This document shows positions 1 through 8,901 of a stretch of 34,107 nucleotides of DNA, one piece after another. This DNA is from an uncultured Telmatospirillum sp. (GTDB lineage Bacteria > Pseudomonadota > Alphaproteobacteria > Rhodospirillales > Magnetospirillaceae): contig CAIOJO010000393.1 in NCBI GenBank assembly GCA_903858635.1, positions 1-34,107 of the forward strand. The letters run 5' to 3'. The position numbers and the translations under genes were made by a program. Within the stretch, counting starts at the first letter, position 1. Each line of letters begins with the position of its first letter. The notes under the pieces were generated by a model. That model had not been told where the DNA came from. It saw nothing but the letters and a program-made list of their open reading frames with translations, and did no database searches.

Positions 1-18
1 GAATGAAGGAAAGGGAGG

Positions 19-1005
19 ATGTTGCAGATTGCCGTCTACGCCAGGCTCAGCTGGCGTCGGGCTCTGTTGGCGCCGCTGGTCGGCACCGGCCTGGCCCTCG
101 GTCTTGCCGCCTGTCAGCCGGACACGCAGATGAGCGCGGTGTCGGCCGAACAGGGCAAGCCGATCCATCGTTACGACCGCCTGCAGTCGGTTGCCCACAA
201 CACCGATAGGGTGGTGGCGGTCGGCGCCTTCGGGGTGGTCCTGACCTCGACCGATGGCGGCCAGCAGTGGCGCCGCAGCGAGCTGCCGGGGGCTCCCGGG
301 CTGATCAAGGTGACGGCCTGCGGCAACGGCAGTTTCGCCGCGCTGGACTTCAACGGCAGCCTGTGGAGCAGCGACGGCAAGGCCGAGGCGTGGACCAGCG
401 CGACGATCCCGGCCAATGACGCGTTGCTCGACCTGACCTGCACGGCCGATGGCCATCTGTGGGTGGTGGGGGCCAGGGGCGCCATCCTGTCGAGCGCCGA
501 CGGCGGCAAGAGCTGGGTGCCGAAGTCGCTGGACGAGGACATCCAGCTGTTGAACGTGCAATTCCCCACCCCTTCGTTCGGCGTCATCGCCGGCGAGTTC
601 GGGCGTGTCCTGGTCAGTGTGGACGGCGGCGGCAAATGGGCCGAGGCCGGCTCGCTGGGGCCGGATTTTTATCCGCAGGCCATGTATTTCCAGGACGACA
701 AGACCGGCATCGTGGTCGGCCTGGGCGGCGCCGTGCTGGAGACCGCCGACGGCGGCAAGACCTGGACGCGAGCCAAGGCGCCGACCGAGGCGCCGCTCTA
801 TGGCGTGCTCAGCGACCCGGCCGGGGTTCTGGTGGTCGGGGCGGTCGGCACCGCCTTCCACCGCGCCGGCGGCCAATGGCAGCCGGTGAAAGGCCTGCCG
901 ATGACCGACCTGCGCGGCCTCAGCATGACCGCCTCGCAGATCCTGGTGGCAGGCGGTGGCAGCATTACCGCCCTGCCTGGTTCGACCCTCTCCGGCGCCA
1001 ACTGA
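19..1005 (+). CDS. YCF48/BNR-repeat beta-propeller lipoprotein (module A)
   Basis: The 328-aa product starts with a basic, hydrophobic leader that ends in a lipobox (LAAC, Cys32), so it is probably a lipoprotein. The rest is a series of repeats with the signature xSxDGGxxW (for example TSTDGGQQW, SSADGGKSW, ETADGGKTW) separated by VVGxxGxxL strands. This is the pattern of YCF48/photosynthesis-system-II-assembly-like and sialidase-type propellers. Such proteins are usually assembly or scaffold factors, and here it is probably an accessory of the RND transporter that starts 7 bp after its stop. An AAGGA at 6-10 precedes the chosen ATG. A TGA at 4-6 may be the stop of an upstream gene outside the window. 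A paralogue with a membrane anchor instead of a lipobox lies at 27304-28389. Confidence 0.85.
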   Translation: MLQIAVYARLSWRRALLAPLVGTGLALGLAACQPDTQMSAVSAEQGKPIHRYDRLQSVAHNTDRVVAVGAFGVVLTSTDGGQQWRRSELPGAPGLIKVTACGNGSFAALDFNGSLWSSDGKAEAWTSATIPANDALLDLTCTADGHLWVVGARGAILSSADGGKSWVPKSLDEDIQLLNVQFPTPSFGVIAGEFGRVLVSVDGGGKWAEAGSLGPDFYPQAMYFQDDKTGIVVGLGGAVLETADGGKTWTRAKAPTEAPLYGVLSDPAGVLVVGAVGTAFHRAGGQWQPVKGLPMTDLRGLSMTASQILVAGGGSITALPGSTLSGAN

Positions 1006-1012
1006 GGTCATC

Positions 1013-3403
1013 ATGAAAAGTTTCTTCGAGACGCTGCCGGACCGTCTGTTCGCACTTCGGCTGCCAATCCTGGTCCTGGTCGGGCTGGTCACGCTGGGCT
1101 TTGCGACCCAGATCCCGGCCTTGCGCATCTACACCGACTTCGAGGGGCTGCTGCCGCAGGAGAACCCCTTCATCAAGGTCCACAACGAGATCCGCGGCCT
1201 GTTCGGCGGCGCCAATGTGCTGACGGTGGCGGTCGAGGTCGAGAACGGCACCATCTTCTCCAACGAGAACCTGGCCTTGATCGACCGGGTGACCGGCGGC
1301 GTCGACAACCTGCCCGGCGTCAACCACAACCTGGTGTCGTCCTTCACCCACCGGACGACGCGGTTCATCTCGCTGACCGAAGAGGGCAATGTCCGCTCCG
1401 AGGTCTACTACAACCCGGCCATCCCGACGATGACGCCCGACCAGCTGGCGGTGATGAAGGCCAAGGTGCTGATCGACCCCCGGGTGTTCGGCATCCTGGT
1501 GTCACCCGACCTCAAGGCGGCCCTGATCAAGGCCCAGTTCGTCGACGGCCAGCTCGATTATATGGGCATCTTCAAGGGCCTGCAGGCGATCCGCGGCCAT
1601 GAGCTGAAGCCGGGGATAAAGATCTATGCGACCGGCCAGCCGGCCCTCACCGGCTGGGTCTATTCCTACCTGCCGCAGAGCCTGCAGGTCTTCGCCGTTA
1701 CCGCGGCGATCATCCTGCTCATCCTGATCGGCTATTTCCGGCGCTTCTACGGGGTCCTGCTGCCGCTTCTGGGGATCACCGTGTCGACCATCTGGGGCCT
1801 CGGCTATGTGGTGCTCCTGGGCTATCACCTCGACCCCCTGATGCTGGTCATTCCGTTCCTGATCGCCGCCCGGGCGATGAGCCACGGCATCCAGCTGGTG
1901 GTGCGCTGGTATCAGGAACTGGCCCGCCTGGGCGACGGCCGGCTGGCCGCCAAGGCGACGCTCAACGAGATGTTCCATCCCGGGGCGCTCGGTATCACCT
2001 GCGACGCCATCGGCCTGGCCCTCTTGGTCACCGGGAGCGTGCGGATCAATTTCGAGCTGGGCGTGTTCACCGCCCTGTGGGCGATTTCCGGCATGCTCAA
2101 CGTGCTGGTGACCATCCCGCTGATCCTGTCCTATCTGCCGACCCCCAAGAGCACGGTGGCGCGCCACGGGCTGCTGCACCGGACCCTCAACGACCTCGGT
2201 TTTGCGGTGGCGCACCGGCGCAACGCCATCATGCTGACCGCCGTCGGTGCGATCCTGGTGATGGGCGCCATTTCGGTGTCGGGCAACATCACCATCGGCG
2301 AATCCGAACCGGGCTCGCCCTTGTTGTATCGCAACCACGACTACAACCTGTCGTCGACCGCGGTGAACCAGCTGTTCCCCGGCTCCGAGCAGCTGCTGCT
2401 GGTGGCCCGCGCCGACAAGCCGGGCGGCTTGAAGGACCCCGAGGCCCTGAAGGCCATCGAGGCGTTCGACAACCATATGCTGCTCGACCCGGAACTGGGC
2501 GGGGTCAAGGCGGTGCCGACCCTGGTCCGCCAGGTCAGCAAGCTGATCCACAACGGCGACCAACGCTGGGAACAGATCCCGCCCAACGCGCAGCTGGTGG
2601 GTGGCATGCTGTTCGCCTATATGGCCTCGTCGCCGATCCCCGGCATCCTCAACGACTTCATCACGCCCGATTACTCGAAGGCCAACCTCGCCTTCTTCTA
2701 CAAGGACCACAAGGGGCCGACCGTCGACCGCGCCATCGCCATGGCCGAAGAGGGGGCCAAGACGGTGGCGGCGATGGCCAAGGGCGTGACCATCGAACTG
2801 GCCGGCGGCGTCTTGGGCGTCACCGCCGCCGTCAACCATGACGTGTTCATGGACAACCTGCATGTCATTCCGCTGGTGTTCCTGCTGGTTTGCGGACTGG
2901 TCGGCTTCACCTACCGGTCGTGGCAGGCGGGCGCCCTGATGTTCGGCGCCATGGCCATCCCGACGGCGTTTTCCTACGCCTATCTGTCGATCAACCATAT
3001 CGGCCTCAACATCAACACCGTGCCGCTGATCTCGGTCGGATTGGGCATCGGCATCGATTACGCGGTCTACATGATCGACCGCATTCGCGACGAGTTGCAC
3101 GAGCATGCCGATGTGCGCCACGCCATCGGCCGCGCCATCGCCACCACCGGCATGGCGGTGACCTGCACCTTCACCACGCTGGTCGGCGGCATCATCGCCT
3201 GGGTCTTCATCTCCGACCTCAGGTTCCAGGCCGACGCCGCCAAGCTGCTGATCTTCATGATCTTCGTCTGCGCGATCTCGGCCATGATTTTCGTGCCGGC
3301 ATGGATCGCCACCTTCCGCCCGAGCTTCATCGTCCACGAGGCCGACCCGGACAAGCAGGTGGCAGACATCATTGGGGTACCAACGGAGGAGGAAACAGTA
3401 TGA
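1013..3403 (+). CDS. RND/MMPL-family transporter (module A)
   Basis: The 796-aa inner-membrane protein has the two-fold RND layout. There is one membrane helix near residues 14-36, a large extracytoplasmic loop, a block of helices (about 225-410), a seventh helix, a second loop, and a final block of helices (about 620-780). The C-terminal half carries GIGIDYAVYMIDRIRDE near residue 680, matching the conserved GxxxDY helix motif of MMPL/SSD-type RND permeases that includes the proton-relay Asp. No periplasmic adaptor or TolC gene is nearby, so this is the stand-alone lipid/hydrophobe-exporter type rather than an AcrB system. I chose the ATG at 1013 rather than the longer frame, which would overlap the preceding gene. 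The stop overlaps the next ATG (ATGA at 3400). The substrate is unknown; lipids or other hydrophobic molecules are inferred. Confidence 0.88.
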   Translation: MKSFFETLPDRLFALRLPILVLVGLVTLGFATQIPALRIYTDFEGLLPQENPFIKVHNEIRGLFGGANVLTVAVEVENGTIFSNENLALIDRVTGGVDNLPGVNHNLVSSFTHRTTRFISLTEEGNVRSEVYYNPAIPTMTPDQLAVMKAKVLIDPRVFGILVSPDLKAALIKAQFVDGQLDYMGIFKGLQAIRGHELKPGIKIYATGQPALTGWVYSYLPQSLQVFAVTAAIILLILIGYFRRFYGVLLPLLGITVSTIWGLGYVVLLGYHLDPLMLVIPFLIAARAMSHGIQLVVRWYQELARLGDGRLAAKATLNEMFHPGALGITCDAIGLALLVTGSVRINFELGVFTALWAISGMLNVLVTIPLILSYLPTPKSTVARHGLLHRTLNDLGFAVAHRRNAIMLTAVGAILVMGAISVSGNITIGESEPGSPLLYRNHDYNLSSTAVNQLFPGSEQLLLVARADKPGGLKDPEALKAIEAFDNHMLLDPELGGVKAVPTLVRQVSKLIHNGDQRWEQIPPNAQLVGGMLFAYMASSPIPGILNDFITPDYSKANLAFFYKDHKGPTVDRAIAMAEEGAKTVAAMAKGVTIELAGGVLGVTAAVNHDVFMDNLHVIPLVFLLVCGLVGFTYRSWQAGALMFGAMAIPTAFSYAYLSINHIGLNINTVPLISVGLGIGIDYAVYMIDRIRDELHEHADVRHAIGRAIATTGMAVTCTFTTLVGGIIAWVFISDLRFQADAAKLLIFMIFVCAISAMIFVPAWIATFRPSFIVHEADPDKQVADIIGVPTEEETV

Positions 3404-5409
3404 AACAATGGTTCAAGACAATGGCTTTGGCCGGCAGCGCCCTGGCGCTGACCGGGCTCGCCCTGCCGGCCTGGGCTGACGACGACAGCCTGCGCATCAA
3501 GAACAAGATCGAGGAGGACTTCCAGTACCGCGACCATGTCGGTCTGAGCAAGGCGACCACCCTTGGTCAATCCGACCTCGACAAGGACTTTACCCCCAGC
3601 GGCGGCATGTTCGATGCGGTCAAGATCCATGCGATCTTGCGCGCCTCCTATGATGCCACCTTCCAATTGAACAGCGGCCATTTCGGCAATGATGCCGGCG
3701 GGGCGATCAGCTTCAACCAGAACGGCATCGGCGCCGCCAACCAATTGCCCGGATCGCGCACCGATGCCGGTCCGGTCGCCTGGGGCCAGGGCCTCAACCT
3801 GCGCACCCTGACCGATGGCCTGGGGACCGCCGGACCCGGCGGCCCGGTGGTCACCTTCGCGCCCCCCGGCCAGCACTACGTCAATACCAATTTCAATATG
3901 GCGGGCAATCCCAATCAGGGACTGGCCCTGCTGTCGGGCTATTCGGGTGAGGACCGAGGCATCGACATGGGCGTTCCGGTGCGCCCCTGCGACGTCGACC
4001 ATCGTGGCTGCATCAAGGGCTACATGGACAAGAACGCCCAGGAACTGGCGGCGCCGGAGTTCAACAAGCGCCTCGATTTCCTGCGCGAGTTCTATGTCGA
4101 CGGGTCGATCCCGGTCGGTAGCAACACCCTGGACCTGCGCCTCGGCCGCCAGCAGTTGGTGTGGGGCCGCACCGATCTGTTCCGCGTCCTCGACGTGGTC
4201 AATCCGATCGATTACTCGCGCAACAACATCTATGACGAAAATTCCGACATCCGCATCCCGATGGGCATGCTGCGGGCCGACTACCGGATGGGGGCCCGGG
4301 GCCCGTTCGACGACATCAACGTCCAGGGCCTGTGGGAGTTCGAGAACTTCCGGCCGGACGACCTCGGCCAGGCCGGCAGCACCAACAATCCGCTGCAAGC
4401 CGCCGACTTCTTCCGCGGCATGAAGAACTGCTGGGACAACGGCTGTACCGTCAACAACTTCGGCGCCGGCGGCAATCTGGCGACCAATTTCGCCCCGGGC
4501 GAGATCGGCATCCGCACCGCCAACATCCCGCACGGCCTGTCGCACAGCACCTATGGCGGCAAGGTGGAAGGCGAACTCGGCGGGGTCGGCTTCTCGGTCA
4601 ATGCGCTCAGCACCTACTCGCAGCTGCCGTCCTTGCGCGGCGGCATCGTGTCGAACGATCCGTTCAACTCGGCGGCTGCCCCCGCCATCTACCCCGGGGT
4701 GATCGCCTTCGACATCGCCTTCCCGCGGGTCAATCTCTATGGCGGTTCGCTGGATTTCAATATCGAACCGATCGATACGGCGATCCGCATCGAGACCGCC
4801 TATACCCAGGGTGAGGAATTCGCCAATACGGCGCGGTCGCGGCTGTTCTCCGAATCCGACGTCGCCCGTTACGTCATCGGGGCCGATCGCAACACCTTCA
4901 TCCGGTTCCTCAACCCCAACCGTGCCTTCCTGTTCAGCGCCCAGATGTTCGGCACGCATCTGATGAACTACGAGCTGCACGAATCCCCGACCGGCCGCTA
5001 CGGAATGCCCGATTGGCAGGACAACTGGGTTGCCACCCTGTTGATCAAGGCCTGGTACGCCCATGACACCATCAGCCCGCAGCTCCTGGCAGCGCACGAC
5101 TTCATGGCGCGGGCCAACACCATCGAGCCGTCGGTGGACTGGCAGCCGTCCAACCTGTGGCGGATCAAGATCGGTGCCAACATGAAGTTCGGCGCCTACA
5201 AGAACGCCTTCGACAACGATGTCGGCGCCACCCCCTTCGCCGGCATGCCGGGGGCCGCTCCGACCATCGCCGGAGGGTCCAGTCCGCCGGTGGCATTATC
5301 CGCCGGACAACTCGCCGGCCTGCTCCCGCTCGGCACGTTCCGGACCGGCATTCTTGGCATGGCGCACAACGAAAGCCAGTTGTTCGCCTCCGTCGCCCTG
5401 CGCTTCTAG
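3400..5409 (+). CDS. DUF1302 family protein, probable outer-membrane protein (module A)
   Basis: The 669-aa precursor has a clear Sec signal peptide (MKQWFKTMALAGSALALTG..., cleavage after AWA). The mature chain is rich in aromatic, Asn and Gly residues and ends in Phe (SLFASVALRF is typical of beta-barrel ends). The segment LRLGRQQLVWGRTDLFRVLDVVNP is the hallmark stretch of DUF1302 proteins and recurs in the paralogue at 30881 as MGRQQVVWGETDFFHATDVI. DUF1302 proteins have no firmly assigned activity. They recur next to DUF1329, RND and YCF48 genes, which suggests an outer-membrane channel or adaptor role. Translation is coupled to the RND gene through ATGA, with GGAGGAGG just upstream. The product is about 170 aa longer than its paralogue, including an insert near residues 80-180. 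Confidence 0.87.
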   Translation: MKQWFKTMALAGSALALTGLALPAWADDDSLRIKNKIEEDFQYRDHVGLSKATTLGQSDLDKDFTPSGGMFDAVKIHAILRASYDATFQLNSGHFGNDAGGAISFNQNGIGAANQLPGSRTDAGPVAWGQGLNLRTLTDGLGTAGPGGPVVTFAPPGQHYVNTNFNMAGNPNQGLALLSGYSGEDRGIDMGVPVRPCDVDHRGCIKGYMDKNAQELAAPEFNKRLDFLREFYVDGSIPVGSNTLDLRLGRQQLVWGRTDLFRVLDVVNPIDYSRNNIYDENSDIRIPMGMLRADYRMGARGPFDDINVQGLWEFENFRPDDLGQAGSTNNPLQAADFFRGMKNCWDNGCTVNNFGAGGNLATNFAPGEIGIRTANIPHGLSHSTYGGKVEGELGGVGFSVNALSTYSQLPSLRGGIVSNDPFNSAAAPAIYPGVIAFDIAFPRVNLYGGSLDFNIEPIDTAIRIETAYTQGEEFANTARSRLFSESDVARYVIGADRNTFIRFLNPNRAFLFSAQMFGTHLMNYELHESPTGRYGMPDWQDNWVATLLIKAWYAHDTISPQLLAAHDFMARANTIEPSVDWQPSNLWRIKIGANMKFGAYKNAFDNDVGATPFAGMPGAAPTIAGGSSPPVALSAGQLAGLLPLGTFRTGILGMAHNESQLFASVALRF

Positions 5410-5427
5410 AGACATATGGAGACCATG

Positions 5428-6735
5428 ATGAGGAATAAGCTTCTCGCCGCCGTCGCCGCCGCCGCCCTCTGTCTGGGCACGGCCGGCCTGGCCCAGGCGG
5501 CGGATCCCGTCGTCGAAAAATCATTCTACCCGTATAAGGACGGCGTGCCGACCAACCCGGCCATCAAGGTGGGCATGGTGATCAACGCCGCCAACGTCGA
5601 TCAGGCCAAGGATGCCCTCGACCCGGCCATGTATCAGATGATCAAGGACGGCTGGGTCGAGATCAAGGTCGGCCCGACCACCTCGTTCGATCTCAACAAG
5701 TCTTATGTCGACGCCACCGAGAAGAGCTACAAAGCAGTCTCTCTCGGCGACAAGCCGGGCGACATAAAGGGATACGTTGCCGGCCGGCCCTTCCCGCAAG
5801 AACCTTCCCTGAGTGATTCCCATGCGGGTGAGAAAATAGCATGGAATTATAAATACGGAATAAACTACGGAGATGGCGGATTCATCGGCCCGTTCTACTG
5901 GACCTACCGCAATATGGCGAGCGGTAATATTGAACGTGTGCTGAAGATGAATTTCTCGTTCCTTAACTTCATGCATCGCGTTGCCGTGGCGCCGATGCCC
6001 AATATCGCGCCCAATCCCTCGGAGATGTACCGGGGAATTTATGCCAAGGTGCTGGAGCCGCAGGACGTCGCCGACACCCAGCTGCTGATCCACCGCTACG
6101 AGGACGACACCAAGCTCGATTCGTCCTGGCTGTACCTCGGCTTCCAGCGTCGCGTGCGCAAGCTGTCGACCGGCCAGATCACCGATTCGTTCCTTGGCTC
6201 CGACCTGATGATCGAAGACTTCGAGGGTTATAACGGCAAGAACTCGGACATGAAGTGGACCTTCAAGGGAACCCGCAACATCTTGACGTCGTTCTATAAT
6301 CACAACCAAATGGAATTGGCCGAAGAGCACGCCGAGCCCGACTACAAGTTCGTCGGCCTCATGGGACGGGGCAACTGCTTTCCGAAAGTCACGTATCAGT
6401 TACGAAAAGTCTTTGAGGTCGAGGCGGTACCCGCCGATCCCAATCACCCGATCTCCAAGAGGATCATGTACTTCGATGCGCAGACCATGTATGCGACTCG
6501 AGAGAATATTTATGATCGAGCGGGAAAGCTGTGGAAAACGTTTATCATTGGCAAGTCTGACCCTGATTTCCACTTGCCAATCAACAAAGGGACCGGCATC
6601 GCGATTGACGATGAGTTCTCTATGATTGACGTCCAAGCGGGTCACTGCACCACGGGGCAGTTCAAGGCGCAAATGGACCCGGCTCTCGCGCCAGCGAGTC
6701 GGTTCGCCGTCGACGGACTGCGTAGCGGTAACTGA
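5428..6735 (+). CDS. DUF1329 family secreted protein (module A)
   Basis: The product is about 435 aa with a cleavable signal peptide (MRNKLLAAVAAAALCLG..., cleavage near AQA-ADP). DUF1329 proteins are periplasmic or outer-membrane-associated, LolA/LolB-like in predicted fold, and travel with DUF1302 partners. Features shared with the paralogue at 32405 include a YQxIKDG/YQQIKDQ segment, the GYVAGxPFP motif and the C-terminal KxxYxDAQ region. In-frame ATGs lie at 5416, 5425 and 5428; the GGAGA at 5418-5422 is best spaced for 5428. Codon use is patchy: at about 5730-5960 and 6380-6720 ATA, AAA, CGA and GGA codons appear that are rare in the neighbours. This suggests recombination with a divergent copy. 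Confidence 0.85.
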   Translation: MRNKLLAAVAAAALCLGTAGLAQAADPVVEKSFYPYKDGVPTNPAIKVGMVINAANVDQAKDALDPAMYQMIKDGWVEIKVGPTTSFDLNKSYVDATEKSYKAVSLGDKPGDIKGYVAGRPFPQEPSLSDSHAGEKIAWNYKYGINYGDGGFIGPFYWTYRNMASGNIERVLKMNFSFLNFMHRVAVAPMPNIAPNPSEMYRGIYAKVLEPQDVADTQLLIHRYEDDTKLDSSWLYLGFQRRVRKLSTGQITDSFLGSDLMIEDFEGYNGKNSDMKWTFKGTRNILTSFYNHNQMELAEEHAEPDYKFVGLMGRGNCFPKVTYQLRKVFEVEAVPADPNHPISKRIMYFDAQTMYATRENIYDRAGKLWKTFIIGKSDPDFHLPINKGTGIAIDDEFSMIDVQAGHCTTGQFKAQMDPALAPASRFAVDGLRSGN

Positions 6736-6748
6736 TCGGTCGATTGAG

Positions 6749-6780
6749 GGGCGGCAACGACGATCATGTCGTTGTCGCCC
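6749..6780 (+). terminator. Hairpin after module A
   Basis: A 13-bp stem (GGGCGGCAACGAC paired with GTCGTTGTCGCCC, one G-T wobble) closes a 6-nt loop 14 bp after the DUF1329 stop. No T-run follows, so it may end transcription with help or protect the 3' end. Confidence 0.55.
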
Positions 6781-6862
6781 AATGTCTTCCCATATGAATG
6801 GCTTCCGTCGCGGCGGACGGCAAGCCAAGCGCCGCAACCTTGTTTGCTGCCGCATAAAATTA

Positions 6863-6879
6863 TATGCTTAAACTAACGA
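6863..6879 (+). promoter_or_regulatory. AT-rich element shared with the module B leader
   Basis: TATGCTTAAACTAACGA lies 30 bp before the ATG at 6909. It matches 15 of 17 bases with 27200-27216 upstream of module B. Both copies are AT-rich islands in GC-rich DNA in front of a transcription unit, so it may be a promoter -10 region or a regulator site. Confidence 0.35.
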
Positions 6880-6908
6880 ATCGGCTCTGGCCAAATGCGG
6901 AGGAAGCC

Positions 6909-7553
6909 ATGACCACGACGCGCCTCGATTGGATGACCACGGCACGCGAGACAACGATCGCCGCGATCCGCGATGGCCGCATCGAGGATGCGCTCAAGGG
7001 GGTGGACGCCATCTGGGCCGAGGGCCGGCCGATCCACGACTTCTACGGCGACATGTGCGCCACATTTTGCGACTTCATCGCCCAAGAACTGGGGGAAGAG
7101 GCGGTCGAACGGGCTTGGCGCTTTCTCGGCGAGCGCCTGTGGAAGCCGGTCTTCCTCGAAGCGGCGAAGGCCGGAGCGGAGGCGATGGCCGGGATCTACG
7201 CCATGTTCCTGCGTTCGCACGGCTACGAGTTTCGGGTCGAGGAAGACGACGAGAAGTTCACCTTTCACCTCGATTACTGTCCCAGTGGCCAGCGACTGAT
7301 GATGGAAGGCAAGCTGGAAGGCGATCCTCGGCACCCGCTGAACCACGGGGTCAGCAAGAAGCCCTACGCCTGGACCTTCAACAAGGCGGGGGTGCCCTAT
7401 TACTGCGGTCACACCGAATTGTGGTTCAACTCGATGCCCAAGGAATGGGGGCTGCCGATGGTGAGCGGCCAATTCGGGCAATTCGACGCCGAGGGAAAGG
7501 TCTCCGGTACCCCCTGCATGACCTTCTTCTGGAAGAACAAGACGGCGGGCTAG
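6909..7553 (+). CDS. Unrecognised Cys/His-containing protein
   Basis: I do not recognise this 214-aa protein. There is no signal peptide or membrane helix, so it should be cytosolic. The N-terminal half (residues 10-105) is helical and acidic. The C-terminal half contains a FHLDYCPSG stretch (Cys124), then PYYCGHTELWF (Cys166, His168) and a late Cys203. These could bind a metal or form a catalytic Cys/His pair, but that is inference. I chose the ATG at 6909 because GGAGG lies 5 nt upstream; the longer start at 6864 falls within the AT-rich element. The gene converges on meaB and its stop overlaps the meaB stop inside one CTAG. A terminator hairpin separates it from module A, so it is probably its own unit. 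Confidence 0.75.
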   Translation: MTTTRLDWMTTARETTIAAIRDGRIEDALKGVDAIWAEGRPIHDFYGDMCATFCDFIAQELGEEAVERAWRFLGERLWKPVFLEAAKAGAEAMAGIYAMFLRSHGYEFRVEEDDEKFTFHLDYCPSGQRLMMEGKLEGDPRHPLNHGVSKKPYAWTFNKAGVPYYCGHTELWFNSMPKEWGLPMVSGQFGQFDAEGKVSGTPCMTFFWKNKTAG

Positions 7554-8494
7554 TCGGTCTTTTCCGGCGGCTTGGGTTGGGCGCAGGCGGCGAACAGGCG
7601 GGCCAGCGCCTGGGCGATGGCCAGGCGGCCATTCTGAAGGTCCTGGCAGATGGCCTCGATCGTCGGGTCGGTGCCGGCCAGCACGCTGTCCCGCACCAGC
7701 CGCGCCGCCTGGGCCGCCAACATGCGCCTTATTCTCTGCGCCGAATCGGTCTTGCGCGGCGGCTGTTCGCCCAGCTTGGCGTCGATGGCGGCGACCAGTT
7801 CGGCAATCCCTTGGCCGGTGGTCGCCGTGGCGGTCAGGATCGGCACGGCTCGGTGCTCGCCGCTTCGTAAATGCTGACTGGCGAACAGTTGCGCCCTGGT
7901 CACCGCGGCCTCGGGCGAGTCGCCCTTGTTGACCACCAGGACATCGGCGATCTCGAGGATTCCCGCCTTGATCGCCTGAACATCATCGCCCAGCCCCGGG
8001 GCGCAGACGACGACGGTGACGGCGGCCAGCTCGGCGATTTCCACTTCCGATTGGCCGGCGCCGACGGTTTCGATGATGACCACGTCGAAACCCGCCGCGT
8101 CCATCAAATCGATTACCAGGGGCGCCGTCGCCGACAGGCCTCCAAGATGACCGCGGGCCGCCAGCGACCGGATGAATACGCCGTCATCCTCGGCATGCGC
8201 CAGCATCCGCACCCGGTCACCCAGAATGGCGCCGCCGGTGAGTGGGCTGGACGGATCGACGGCGATCACGGCGACGGTGCGGCCGCTCTGTCGCAAAGCG
8301 GAGACATAGCCGCCGATCAGGGTCGATTTGCCGGCGCCGGGCGGCCCGGTGAAGCCGACCACCGCAGCGCGGCCGACCCGGTGGTGAATACCCGCCAGGA
8401 TGACCGAGGCCTGTTCGGTGCCGTCTTCCACCGCCGAAATGGCCCTTGCCAAGGCCCGGCGATCGCCGTCGAGAAGCTCGGCCAGCAAGGTCAT
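7550..8494 (-). CDS. meaB: MeaB-type G3E GTPase, acyl-CoA mutase chaperone
   Basis: The 314-aa protein of the MeaB/ArgK family gates cobalamin loading and protects or repairs B12-dependent acyl-CoA mutases using GTP. It has a Walker A loop (GPPGAGKST, residues 50-58), the DPSSPLTGGAILGDRVRM switch segment (80-97), ETVGAGQSEVEIA (142-154) and the guanine-specificity NKGD (189-192). All hallmark motifs are intact. It is the last gene of the mutase operon. Its ATG overlaps the small-subunit stop by one base (TGATG), which implies coupled translation and a dedicated role for this mutase. The longer frame reaching 9070 is not used, since it overlaps the two subunit genes. The C-terminal tail (about 265-314) may provide the dimerisation segment typical of the family. 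Confidence 0.93.
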   Translation of the reverse strand: MTLLAELLDGDRRALARAISAVEDGTEQASVILAGIHHRVGRAAVVGFTGPPGAGKSTLIGGYVSALRQSGRTVAVIAVDPSSPLTGGAILGDRVRMLAHAEDDGVFIRSLAARGHLGGLSATAPLVIDLMDAAGFDVVIIETVGAGQSEVEIAELAAVTVVVCAPGLGDDVQAIKAGILEIADVLVVNKGDSPEAAVTRAQLFASQHLRSGEHRAVPILTATATTGQGIAELVAAIDAKLGEQPPRKTDSAQRIRRMLAAQAARLVRDSVLAGTDPTIEAICQDLQNGRLAIAQALARLFAACAQPKPPEKTD

Positions 8495-8901
8495 CAGGCG
8501 GCGTGATCCTGGCGCTCCAGGACCCGGCCGACCCTTTCGATCAGGTCCGGACCGAGGGTGCCCGGGAAGAACACCTCGGCGACGCCGAGTTTGGCCAGGG
8601 CGTCGGCGTCGTCGCGCGGCACGACCCCGCCGCACAACACCGGCAGGTCCAGTTGATGGCGCGATAGGGCCTCCATCAACAGGCGCATCTGGGTCATATG
8701 CTGGCCCGACAGAAAACTGATGCCGACGGCATCGACATTCTCCTGCAGGGCCGCCCTGACCACCGCCTCGGCCGAGTTGTGCAAGCCGAGATAGATGACT
8801 TCGTAGCCATGGTCGCGCAGCAGTTGGGCAATGATGACGATGCCGGTGTCGTGGCAATCGAGGCCCATCTTGGCGAGAAGGATGCGGTGATGTTTGCCCA
8901 T
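8494..8901 (-). CDS. B12-binding small subunit of acyl-CoA mutase
   Basis: The 135-aa protein is a stand-alone cobalamin-binding domain of the mutase type. It contains DCHDTG (DxHxxG, whose His is the lower axial ligand of cobalamin), GISFLSG (the SxL element), LCGGVVP (the GG element) and the EVFFPGT turn. It begins MGKHHRILLAKMGLD, which is the usual start of this domain. It should pair with the large subunit encoded directly upstream to form a split mutase. The start at 8901 overlaps the large-subunit stop (TGATG), supporting coupled translation and near-equal stoichiometry. Longer upstream starts would run into the large-subunit gene. Confidence 0.92.
   Translation of the reverse strand: MGKHHRILLAKMGLDCHDTGIVIIAQLLRDHGYEVIYLGLHNSAEAVVRAALQENVDAVGISFLSGQHMTQMRLLMEALSRHQLDLPVLCGGVVPRDDADALAKLGVAEVFFPGTLGPDLIERVGRVLERQDHAA

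Noticed and set aside
1502-3337. 611-aa open frame on the minus strand
   Set aside because: It lies wholly antisense to the RND transporter gene and its protein is dominated by D, H, Q, G and R, typical of a shadow of high-GC coding DNA.
3067-5097. 676-aa open frame on the minus strand
   Set aside because: It is antisense to the DUF1302 gene and the end of the RND gene, with low-complexity composition and no recognisable domain.
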